This document shows, one piece after another, positions 1 through 11,400 of a DNA stretch of 40,522 nt. The translations under genes and the position numbers were made by a program. This DNA comes from Theristus sp. LFF4_11 (Eukaryota; Nematoda; Chromadorea; Monhysterida; Xyalidae): the NCBI GenBank assembly GCA_030248135.1, contig JASANC010005772.1, forward strand, positions 1 to 40,522. The letters are read 5' to 3'. Every line of letters begins with the position of its first letter. Position 1 is the stretch's first letter. The notes under the pieces were generated by a model. It ran no database searches. It was not told where the DNA came from and saw only the letters and a program-made list of their open reading frames with translations.

Positions 1-2423
1 GCACACAGACACGTTCATAATTGTGTACTTTCACGCCATCTGCATGCTCGCAATATACTTACGCGATGCTGCTATTGCTCATTTTGTCTTGCTGTTGACA
101 TGACCAGGTGCCGTTGGGTCAACCAACAACATAAATTTTGTGGAAAAACCCAACTTAATACAGTTCACAAATGAAATTGTGAACGATTTCGCAAAGCAAC
201 AACCTGTACTGTTCAGTGTTCAGCAGGAATATTCAAACACATTTTCAGCATTGTCCATGCGCTGTACAAATGTTTTGCTGCTTTTGTGGCGTCAAAAAGC
301 ATTTCCCCGATGGTATCGTCAACTTCTGTTTGCGTGTACATATATACATTTGCATAATCGCCACGGCATCGACGTATCCATTCTCCAACATCCACACAGC
401 AGTGGCCACACGGATGGCTGCCGATAATTCAGAGCAAAGTGCCGATTTGCAAAGTTTATTGCTCACATCTTAGTGCTCGCTAGTGCCAAGCGCACAGCAA
501 TTTCTGTTTTATTCAATCTGCTCCAATGTTCTCATTTCATTGTGGTGCCACAGCAATTTTATGCAATAAAAACGGTCGGTGGTGGCGGATTTGGTGGCGC
601 GAACAAAGAAAGCCACCAAGCGTGTCAGTGTAGCAATGAGCAGCGTTTCGTATCATTTGCAGTGCGTCTGTTGCGATGACACAAGCAAAAAAACACACTA
701 ACAGAGACACCGATGTTGGCCATTGTTGCAGCCGACCGCTATAATCACTGCGTCACAAATGTTGTTGGTATTGCATTCAGTCAGCAACAAGCCATATTGC
801 CCTTTTATTGTGTTCTATCGACGTACACAAACGATTGCTTCATGTGTAGCCACTCGAAAAAAAACTTTCTTCGTCAGCAGTTGAAAGTGTGTTTCAGTGT
901 GTGAGCAGCTGGTGTTTGACTAGCGACCGTTTGTGCAATGTCATTGTGTGCGCCGTTAGACACTGCCTCAAAGTGGCCTGTTTCTTTTGCATCGCAACGC
1001 GCGCGTGCACCCACTCACTCATATGCTTTTATTTTTCGATCGGACCAACTTTTTTGCGGTGCAGGCAGATCGAGCGAGCGACACAGAGAGACAAAAACGT
1101 TTTGCTGCTGAATGTGCGCTCAGCGCGATTGAATGTGGCTGCCTGCAACGCTTGGGAGAGACGCCGAAAAAACTGTGAGGCTGCACAAGTCAAGCTGTTG
1201 TTGGCTGTGTTCGGGAACACACGGCACAAAAGCAAAGCTCAGTGTAGCAAAGCGGCGTTCTCGCGGGTGTATCCTTGTATCATTGAGACAATGCGTCTGT
1301 GTCACGCGCGGTGTAATGTGCCAGCGCATGTTTTGTTGTTGCCTGCCCCGGCCCACTCAGTTTTGTGCTGCCCGACGTCATCTGCGCTGAACCAAACCAT
1401 ACGAACTTGAGCGTTCACCACGTTGCGTTTAATGTGCGTGTTTTCGTTTTATTCGTCATCGCGTTTTACAGCGGCGCCCGCCTTTAAAAAGCACGCTGTG
1501 TACGCCACACCAACTCAACTTCAACTTTTGCTATTTGTTCGTTTTCTCCAGTTCAGAGAGTTCCAGAGTTTTTAAACCAAGCGGATCACATTGCTTTTTC
1601 TTGCTGTGCTACTAATTTTTTCTCGCTGTTTTTCACGGTCGGTTTTTTTGTCTGTTTACGTTTTCGTCAAACAAAGGCTTCAAGTAAACAACATTTGAAG
1701 TATATTTGTGTTCACAGGCCTCAGGTGTGGTGCCTACAATGAAGTGCGCATATGCTTCAGCGGTTATCTAATTTTCCAAATTCATCCATTGTTCCAGCGT
1801 TATGTTCTGTTGCGACTGGAAGCATTGGAAGCACTCTGTCATGTTGATTCAGTGGTCTCATGGTTTGGTGTAAGAATTCCGACGGCACACGCGATCAGTC
1901 TCAATCTATGTGTTGTACATTTTTCTTGAGCTAAAAAAGAGGGCGTCGGGGCGGAAACGGACTGTGCCAAAATAGACATCGCATTGTGCGTGTGCGCCGC
2001 TGTGTCATGCCGCCAGTGTGCTTCCACTCTTTTCACTGTTTCTTATGCGCCAACCACAAAAGCAACAACCCGCTGCCACTGGGCTCGATTCAAACTCGAT
2101 AAAAGCTCTTTGTAGTTTTATTTTTTGTGCATTTAGGAGAGAGAGGGGTAACGAGCAGTGTTGCCTAGCTGGCTGCCTGTTTCTCTGATCGAACGGTGCC
2201 GGCTTGATAGTTTGCTCATTGTAGTTTGCAATGTTTACATTTAGTTTCAAAACGTTTCAATGGCTATTTCCTCTCTTTCCAATAGTACATGTACAGTACT
2301 TTTTCAGGTTATAAAAGGTTATAATTTATTGCAGCATTAGGAAAAATAATATTATAATTCGTGTCGTGTGATTTAAATTTCAAAAACAAAAAAACGTAAA
2401 ATTTCGAGCGACTTCCAAGCTCA
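1..2423. other. Upstream region and probable 5' UTR of the formin gene
   Basis: No coding exon is convincing here. Several open frames of 60-173 codons exist on both strands, but they are rich in Cys and His, overlap each other and match nothing I recognise. A TATA-like run (CTTTAAAAAG, near 1492-1501) is followed about 30 bp later by a pyrimidine-rich stretch with CTCAACTT. This could be a core promoter, which would give a 5' UTR of roughly 900 bases. The last 100 bases before the formin ATG are A-rich. This reading is inference; RNA 5' ends are needed to place the start. Confidence 0.3.
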
Positions 2424-5400
2424 ATGGCCAGTCTAATGTGTCGTCTGCAGTATTTGAACGACTTCGACCCGTTCGCGTGCACGTCCAGCTCCTACTTTGA
2501 GCCACCCCGCGCCGTCACTTATGTCTTCTCGCTGCACATTCCCGTCAGCGAACAGCTCCCTGCTGTGCTCAGGCTGCTCAGAGCACCGCACCCGGTTGGC
2601 ATATTGAATAAAGTTATGCAAAATTACATGTGTGTAGTATGGCCGAATAAATAAGACAGTCCTTGTATTGTCCATCAAGGCGGGACAGTCGCGGACTAGG
2701 AAATGTCTTTTTCAAGAATGCCAAGATAATTCCCAATGGTGTGTGCAAGACAGACAAAATGAACAGAATAGCACGAAGAATCAATCAGTTCAAAAACAGG
2801 TCAAATTTGACACACAATTGGGTTTCTGAACGTCCTTTTTCTTTCATTCAAATTTCGCGCGCTTCTTGCACCCTGTAGAAAGCTGCCATGTTTACTCGGT
2901 CATTTCGTATGTGTGCGCGCAATCATCTGTTCACTCATTAGAGTTGTTACGTTTTTAATTTTTTTCAGGAGGAAACTGTGGGTCTACAGATCTACAGACA
3001 ATACGACGGAGGGTCAGGCGATTTCGGCTGCTATCTTGACAACGATTTAGCGCTGTCAGATCAACCAGATGAACTTGAAATACTGAAAAACGACCAGTAA
3101 GTTTTGAATTAGTATTTTTGTAAACTCTCAACATGAGTTAGAACAAGCATACAGGAAAATAGACCCGTTTTATTACTCGTCGCACTAAGAGAAACATTAT
3201 ATCGCATTTCATTTCGTTATCTGTTTCTTTATTTTAACAATATCCTTGAACGAATATATGTTGCATTTATTTGCCATTTACACAATCCCACTTATTACAA
3301 CATACAATTGTGGCACTGCCAGGCATTTTGAAATCAATCTCTTAAATGCAAGAAACAAAAATATCACGGAAATTTTCCGACAACTAAGCGGATAAAAAAA
3401 TGCAACGATCCTTGGACATTTGCACTCAACGAATTATTTCAGATAAACGTCTACTCTAAACTCAGTCATTTAGAGTTTATTTATTCAATATGACAAACAC
3501 AAAAACACGGACATAAAATAAAAACATTCACTTATGCACGAAAAGCGAAATTTTGACCTTGGCAGAATCAAGTTTTATAAAAAGAAATTTTAGAACAGCA
3601 TCAGTGTTAGTTCCTTTTACAATTTGTTTAATTGTCGTTCGGATTTGAAAATACAATACACGCATTGTGTTGAGTTAAAAAATGTCGGTGCAATTTTGTT
3701 GCCGTGAAAACTTCAACGAAACGTCAATCTTACATTTACAAAATGTAACTCGCGACCTCAATTGATTAGCAACAACTGCTATCTTTTTTACATGGCACAC
3801 AAAATTGCCTTTTAATTTTTCTAATTGTGTAACACACATAATATGCAATTTGGTGAAACGGCTGGGTGTTGACGTTGACACACAGTTGCATGAGCATCAG
3901 GTGTCAATGTGCACATTTCTAGCAGGACACACTGTCCAGGCAAGAATCACACTTTGACTTTACTGTTTGCCTTTCGCATTTTGAACATCCCTGAAACCAT
4001 GCAAGATTCTCATTTTCAATTGATAATGAAACAAACCATGCATGTGGCGTTTGCTGTGGCATTTTTGTTATTGTCAAAACTGTATATATGCATTTTTGGC
4101 AGACAATATTTCAACGGGTGCATCCGTGATGTGCACTTCACATAGCGTACAAGTGCATGTGCAACAATCCATTCAAATTGTAATGTTGATCGCAGGTATG
4201 CAACAGTGCTGACCAATGGGCAGCAGCGGCAAACTTAATTCATGCACGCAAGTGTGATGATCAAGTTTAACACAAGTTTTGCGATATAATTTAGCGTTGC
4301 ACATTGCACATTGGTACGCGACGGCACAGCGGTTGATGCACGCGCGACCTCCTTGTGAGAAACAGATACAGTGAATGGTCAATGGTTGTACCCGGCTGGA
4401 CGTTGTGCGTAATAGGCAATATTAGGCAGACTACATCGAAACTGACGCCTTGCATACAACAACTGCCTCCTATTACTGCATCTGTGCATCTAATGTCTTT
4501 CACAATCTCACACAATCGCACCGACATTCTTTGTTATTTGTTGCCGCCCCCGCCGCTATACTTGCGCTGCACACTGTATTTTGAAACTTGAAAGCATACG
4601 GATAACTATGGCCGAAAAACCATCTGCACTGTGACCGTGGACTGTTTGTTGTCGACTTGGCGATGTGAGCGCGCGTGTGCGAGCGACACGATGAGCAGCA
4701 GCCTCGGTGACGCCCGTCGACGGACGCACGGCTCAGCAGCGACTCATGAACGGCCACAATGGACGCCCCTGCACGCTGCAGCCGACGCTGGTGGCCGTGC
4801 GTCGTTGCAGCGTGCCCGCACCGGACCAGTGCTGCACATGCCTGTCGTCTGTGCCGGCGATGCGTCCAGCAGCAACAACGCAGCAGCCGAGCACAGTCGA
4901 GTGCCGTTTGAGCCGAAGCATTCCGTGCGTAACTGTGGTGAGCGCACGGCGGCCCACACAACGTCGGCCCACACAACGTCGGCCCACACAACATCGGCTC
5001 ACACGACGTCGGCCCACAGAACGTCGTCATTGTGTCGTAGCTCACCGTTCACAGCACGTCGAAACCCTGCCAGTGATGCAGGGGCGCATGAGAGCAGCAG
5101 CATGTCGCGCAGTCAGCAGCCGTACACGAACACAACAAGGGCGACGGCAAGCAAATACTGGGCGGTGCCTGAGCACGCCGCGCACAACACCGGCACGGAC
5201 ACACTGCGCAGCCATGCGAGCACACGCTCACCGCGTGTCTGGCGCGAATCGTCCGTCGACGGGACGCCCGATTTCGCCGGCACATTACGCAGTCGCAGTT
5301 CGGGCAGCGGCGCGTCAACACTCGGCACCGATGCTGGCACGTTGACGCGACGTTCAACTGCGGCTGATCACGCAATGAAGTGCAACAATGACGCAACTGC

Positions 5401-8400
5401 CACTCGCCAAACGTACACCATCGCAAGTGCACAGAGCTCGTGCATTTCGACGACGCCAGCACTGGTGTCGAACATTTCAATTGCTAAAACATCACCGCAG
5501 CCAATCATCGAACAGTCGCACAAATCAACCGGCTCATTTGCCAGGCACCACCCAAGCAACTCTGCCTCTTACTCCGTGGATGCAAACAACAATCAACTGG
5601 CAATTGACGACGCTTCAACCATATCAAAGAACAATACCAAGGAACTGCGCAGAGCGTTTCAGCAGCAGCAGCCAACGTGCAGCAATCAATTGCGATGCCA
5701 TTTTGAGCAGCGCACTGGCAGTGCAACAGGGCCACTGCAGAGCACTGCGAAATCGCCACAAGTGGCAACGACCAGCCGAACCACCACCAACCATGACAAC
5801 GATCGTGCCCACCAACGAAGCAGCAGCTCATTTTCAAACAACAACAAAATGACACCCTGCTATGTGAACAGAAGCGAGTCAGGCGGCCATGGTGATGCAG
5901 CCACCAATTTGCATGCACGTCTGCAAGAGGCAGACGGCAGCGGAGTGGCAGGCGCAACGGTGGCGCCCTACTTGACGCTCATTGACGCTGATATTGACTC
6001 GGGAATTGAGGACGCTCACACGCGTGCTGCCTCCACCAGGAACAGCCCATCAGAGTCCGCCGATGAACAAAAGTCGTTTCGACAAATGTTACTTTTAAAT
6101 TTTTTTCGATGCACTTCTGAAAAAATGGAGCTACTAAAACGGCCACTGAAATCAGGAATAAACATGTTTGGGTAGCCGATTTAGTAGCCTCGTTTCCGAA
6201 GGGTCCCTTTTCTGTATGCTTGTTCAAAATTATTTAAATTTATGCCTGTATATGCTTGCTTGTTTACACTTTTCACCTCACCAATTCAGTGGTGCTCTTT
6301 TTTGCAGACGACGCAGCAGCTTGATCGTGCGTACGCAGCCGTCGATGCGTGTCAAAGCAATCACCGGTAAGTGAACATCCGAACACCATTCTGTTACACG
6401 TATACTACACATGTCATTATGAAAGCGCCGCAACACTTTAACCTTTAACCTGTTAATTCTATTGCGGGGTTGTGAAGAAACTCTGAAAACAGAGATTTTT
6501 GTTGTTCCTTCTAGAAATCTTTTCCGGATGACCAAAACGCTTAAAATCAAACGCGCTTCCACAACAATTCCTGTACCCAGAGTCGATTGTTTAATGATCG
6601 AATGAACAAAACATGCCACATGGGTTTGTTCTAAAACGACCACAACATCTCCCTTTTTCAGCGTCACCCTGCAACCACAACTTTTTATTGACTGCTTCTA
6701 TCCGATTATCACATTCTAACTCATCCATCAATTCAAAAAAACTGTTTTCGGTGTCAAATTGCGAAGTAGTACATGCGGAAAAACTTGCTTGGTGTAGAAG
6801 TTTGCGATTTTTGTGTTTTTTTTTCACGACCAGAACAAGCTGGCAATGTTGATTTGTTTGTTTTGTCGAGTTGTCTTTTTTCAACCTTTCATCAAAATCT
6901 AGTCTTCTCGCGCCTTGCTTCCACGTTAAAAAATGTCAAAATTTCTTTGAAGTGCCAAAAAGTGCTAAACAAAAACGCTTGCGGCGAGTGAAATCTAAAT
7001 TTCATTTATCACTTTATGGTCGCTCAGAAAGTGTTGCCAACCATTTTCATTGCAAATCAAGACAGGAAGTCAAGCCAACGGAACCAATAAATGCAGTTGC
7101 CAAACGTACTTGCATAAAAACTTTATTTTGAAGCAAACAAAAATATGGCGTTAGTTGTTAGTTCGGATAATTATTGCGCAACCGAAATTATTTGCCCGCT
7201 AACGTCAGCAACAGAACTAATTGGTATAAGAAGTGTTTTGATAGTCTTCTCCACATCTGACTACTGTGCTGGCAATTTTTCTTTGTAGATAAACTGATAA
7301 ATTCAACCGGTCGCGAGTTGCGAAGGGCGCTGTTCACGCTGAAGCAAATATTCCAGGTACAGAGTGCAATCGCAGTGACTGTAACTGTTTGCACATACAA
7401 TGTGCGCTAAACTTTGAAGAAATACTGTGTTTCTGTGCATTGTTGTTTATATTTTCCAGGACGACAATGACTTAGTGCAAGAGTTTGTACAATGCGACGG
7501 TCTGTCCTGCTTGATACGGGTCGGCAACACCTGTGATTCCAATTATCAGAACTACATACTGCGCGGTTGGTTTCAGCGTTGCACAAAACGCCACTGTTAG
7601 CAGTGTTAGCCATTTTCTAAAAGATGTTCATGAATTGCTGTTGCAGCACTGGGACAAATCATGCTGTACTTGGACGGCATGAACGGAGTCATCGCGCATA
7701 ACGAAACAGTCCAGTGGCTGTACACGCTGCTCGCGTCTCCGGTTGGTCGGTTTTGAAAAAAACTAGTTTATTTGTTTTTGCGGTCGATTTTGCTTGACTT
7801 CAACCGTTTTTCAGTACCGTTTGGTGGCGAAAACGGCGCTCAAGTTGCTGGTTGTTTTCGTTGAGTACACAGAATCGAATGCACTCCTGTTGCTGGCGGC
7901 CATCTACGCCGTGGACCGGGCGCAAGGCATGTCATCGGATGTGTTGTGCTAATATTGACATCGCACCTAGCACGCAGCACAGCTGCAGGCACAAACACAT
8001 GCTATAAACGCCGTTTGTACGGATGTTTTCGAGCATTTCTCTCTCTAAAACTTTGCAGGTCGACCAGCTTGGACAAACGTGATGTCGATATTGAACGATA
8101 CAACGAACAACGATGCGGAGCTGATGACCATTGCAATGACGCTGGTCAACAAAACGCTCAACGGCATTCCTGACCAGGTTCGACTGGAAATTCGTTTGCT
8201 TTTTTGCAGAAAAATTACCTGAGTTGTGCCAAGTGAAAGAGGTTGAGCTTAATTTAAACAAACGTGTATAGGATACGTTTTATGACGTGGTTGATGCGTT
8301 GGAGGATCAGAGCATGGAGAGCACGCAGAAACGGCTGCTGGCCATGAACAACGAGGAGTTGACCGACCAGTGCAGATTGTATGAACGCACGCTCAGTGAA

Positions 8401-11400
8401 GAGGACCAAGCCGATCATGACGATTCTTCTGCAATGGCAAAAATGAGGTGCCTTACTGTGATGTTATGAACGTGCGCATTTTGCGAGTGAAGCAGTGCAA
8501 AAATGAGCGTGCGCTCGTTTTGATTTGCATGGAGTATGTCACATAGCATGTGCACCTAACACGTGCAATGCACAAAAGGCGACCACTGCCATTAATGCAG
8601 TTTTTTTTAAATCTCAGATGTTGCGTCAACTTCAGCATGCTGTTTTCGTTTGCATCGGTGTTTGATTACAGTTGGACTGCAGAAAAGTCCATCAGCTGAT
8701 GCGTTTTTTTTGGCGCAGCAGCGTGTTGACAGACATTATTTCTATTAGTTTGCCAGAAAATAATGGAGAAGCTGTTTACAGGCACCCAGCGCGCGTGAAC
8801 GGCACCTTGGACAGACGACGGTCGACACAAACGACGGCCAACCGACGCTCTGCTGCGACGCTGAACGGACATGCCGTCACCAGCGACACAGCCGCAGACG
8901 ACGCCACAAACCACAAAGAGCAACAAGTCACTCGCAGCACAGTCAGCCGCAACCATTCTGCATCATCAGAAGCACCTTCTTGGAGACGCAACGCACCCGA
9001 CAAAGCAGACACGAACACGATGACGCCGCCGGGCAAAGCGCCGGAAATGCTGAAAACACGCAGACAGACATCGGACGAAAAGCCGCCGAGTGAGTGAGCA
9101 ACAGACAATGCAACTGTGCAAACGTGGACATCACAAAGAACACTGTTCCCAGTTCGTGTAACGCAGGTTGAGTTGTTTGTTTGAAGGCAGCGACTGTTCG
9201 CCTCGGCTGTTGCGTGCGTCGTCGCCGCGTGCCGCATCGCCGGGGTCTGTGCAAAGTGAGCACACGGATCAAGACAATCAGAGTCAGGCGAGCAGCGAGC
9301 ACGCGCCACTGCGCAACGCGCGATGTCCGCCGCCGATTCTGCCGGTTTTTGCTGACGACACAGCGAACACGGACAGCGCAGCACAAGCAAACAGCGCACA
9401 GTGGCAGCCAGAGCCTTCGACAGCTCGCACGCTGCACACGGCACCCCCCACTGTGATACCGCCGGAGAACGACGCACAGTCGGTCAACAGCGACGACGAA
9501 GGTTCGTCATCCAGGTTTACGCCACTTAGTTTTACGCTCGAGCCAACTGTTTTGAATTTCAACTCGAAGTTACAAAGTTACAAAGTTTCGAGTTTACAAA
9601 GTTTCGAAGTTACAAAGTTTCGAGTTTGCAAAGTTTCGAAGTTACAAAGTTACAAAATTTCGAAGTTACAAAGTTTCGAAGTTACAAAGTTACAAATTTC
9701 AGCAAACGTTGGCTGTGCCGGCGGCTTCGCAGCAGCGCTCGCACGCGCTCGCAAGGGAATGGACAAAAAGATTGCAGTGCGTGAGCCGGTTGACAACCGC
9801 AAAGAGTCTGAAATTCAATGGGAGAAAGCGCGTGAGCAGGTCAAGAATCGGCCGTTGATCATCAACGACCTGGACTTCAGTGAACTGGACAATCCGGATG
9901 AAGACTGCGACCCGCTGCGACTGTCGCCCAATGTGCTCGCTGCAAGGAACGTGCATGCCCCGGGAAGCCTGCCGCCTCCGCCACCGCCGCTCGGCCGCAC
10001 GTCCGGTGCACCGCCTGCCCCGCCGCTGCCGTTTGCCCCTCGTGCTGTACCACCGCCGCCTCCAGTTGGCACACTGAATGCACGTGATCCAAGTCCCGGC
10101 AATCAGCAAAAGGATATCAAAACTGTAAAACTGTTCTGGAAAGAGGCCCAGCTTGACGTACCATTAAAGGCAGTCCAGAAAACAGGCGTGTTCTGGGAGC
10201 AAATCAAGCCACCATCAATTGACCAGGAAAAACTTGCGCAGTTATTTGAGATGAAGTCGAAAGAAGTTCTGCCAAAGGTATGTACGCTCAATTATTGCCG
10301 CCTATTCAATGTTTTCGAATGCATTTGCCTATACTTTTCAAAAATTTAGTTTGTTTGAGAGCTCGTTTTTGCGATTGTTAGTTTCAATTTAAAAATTTCG
10401 GCTTGAAAGTTTGGTTTGTAGAGATGTTCTGTTCAGTAGACTACTAAATGAGGCTGTGGTAACTCCGGGAATTCACGTAGATTATACCTATTTCTTTTTC
10501 TGCCGTCAAAAGACAAAACATTGAACAATCTTTTAGCAAGACTGGCTAACTGTAAGTTTATTTTATTACGGTTTATCTGATTGCATTGCTTGCGCTTTTT
10601 CCTCTCAACTTTTAACTATTGCCTTTCTTTGAACATATCCCTTTGCACGCACAAAAAATTTTTTTTAAAGTTTGGTTGGAATGTATGAGCCTGCTTCTGA
10701 AGCTAGCTTTTCGTTTTGTTTGCTTATCTAGAATGCGACTTTGGCTTGCTGTTCAATCGAGCATACTGCTGTGGAAGTATCACGAGTTTGATTCCTCATT
10801 TTAGAAACGTGACACGGAACGCAAAACTGAGATTCGCGTGTTGGCCACGAAGCGCTCAAATGCGATCAACATTGGCCTCACGAAGTTGCCGCCGCCGCGC
10901 AACATAAAACAGGCGATACTAAAGTTCGACTCGACCATTCTCAACAAGGAAGGACTCGAGAAAATCATACAAACGATGCTGCCGACGGAGGAGGAGAAGG
11001 AGAAGATCCAGCAGGCCGAAGCCGACAATCCGGACACGCCGCTCGGCACGGCCGAACAATTCCTGATGCTGCTCGCCAGCGTGCCCGACCTGTTGCCACG
11101 TCTGAAACTGTGGCTGTTCATGATGGACTACGCTGGCATTGAGAAAGTCAGCCGCAGTCTTTCACTGTTCCGTTTAAGTTTCGTCCTTCTTGTCTTTTTT
11201 TCGATCTCAATAAAATATACGACAAATTTTCAGGAAGTGGCCGAGCCGCTGATGGACTTGAAATTAGCGATGGAGGAATTGGAGAGCAGTGAGACGTTTG
11301 CGAATGTCATGGCAACGTTGCTGGCTGTTGGCAATTATTTGAACGGAGCCGAGGTGAAAGGATTCCAGTTGGACTATCTCGCAAAGGTGCCTGAAGTGAA

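Larger units (their letters stand above)
3097..6307 (+). other. FHOD: Large formin intron 2
   Basis: A 3.2 kb intron with donor GTAAGT at 3097 and acceptor TTTTGCAG before 6308. The first part (3100-4600) is AT-rich and I see no exon in it. The 4691-6072 open frame is described separately. The base composition changes sharply near 4630 and again near 6080, so the open frame is a discrete block and not part of a general trend. A promoter for an alternative transcript would be expected between about 4300 and 4690; I see no clear TATA box there. Confidence 0.7.
2424..8447 (+). other. FHOD: Formin exons 1-9: GTPase-binding and FH3/DID armadillo region
   Basis: These nine exons encode the regulatory half. 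Diagnostic FHOD strings are seen across exon joins: [12 protein letters not shown] joined to [10 protein letters not shown], then NYQNYILR joined to [16 protein letters not shown], then [21 protein letters not shown] and [14 protein letters not shown] joined to [11 protein letters not shown]. By family analogy this part binds the C-terminal DAD and keeps the formin closed until it is phosphorylated. Exon 3 (6308-6366, encoding [15 protein letters not shown]) is joined from exon 2 in phase 2 and could equally be joined from the alternative exon inside intron 2. Donor sites after 2594 (gttggc) and 7565 (gttggt) are weak, but homology and phase support both. Confidence 0.9.

Noticed and set aside
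889..1410. 173-codon frame upstream of the formin
   Set aside because: Cys/Arg-rich, no ATG-supported domain, overlapped by four other frames of similar quality.
4707..5345. Second plus-strand frame (212 codons) and a minus frame (181 codons, CGPTL repeats) over the alternative formin exon
   Set aside because: They are overlapping frames created by GC-rich low complexity and the 15-bp repeat; only the 4691-6072 frame is long and splices in phase.
8672..8781. Extension of formin exon 10 back to an acceptor at 8678
   Set aside because: It would add a hydrophobic stretch containing FFW and poly-T coding with no match to the family; the acceptor at 8781 gives a composition that fits the rest of the exon. 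Not excluded.
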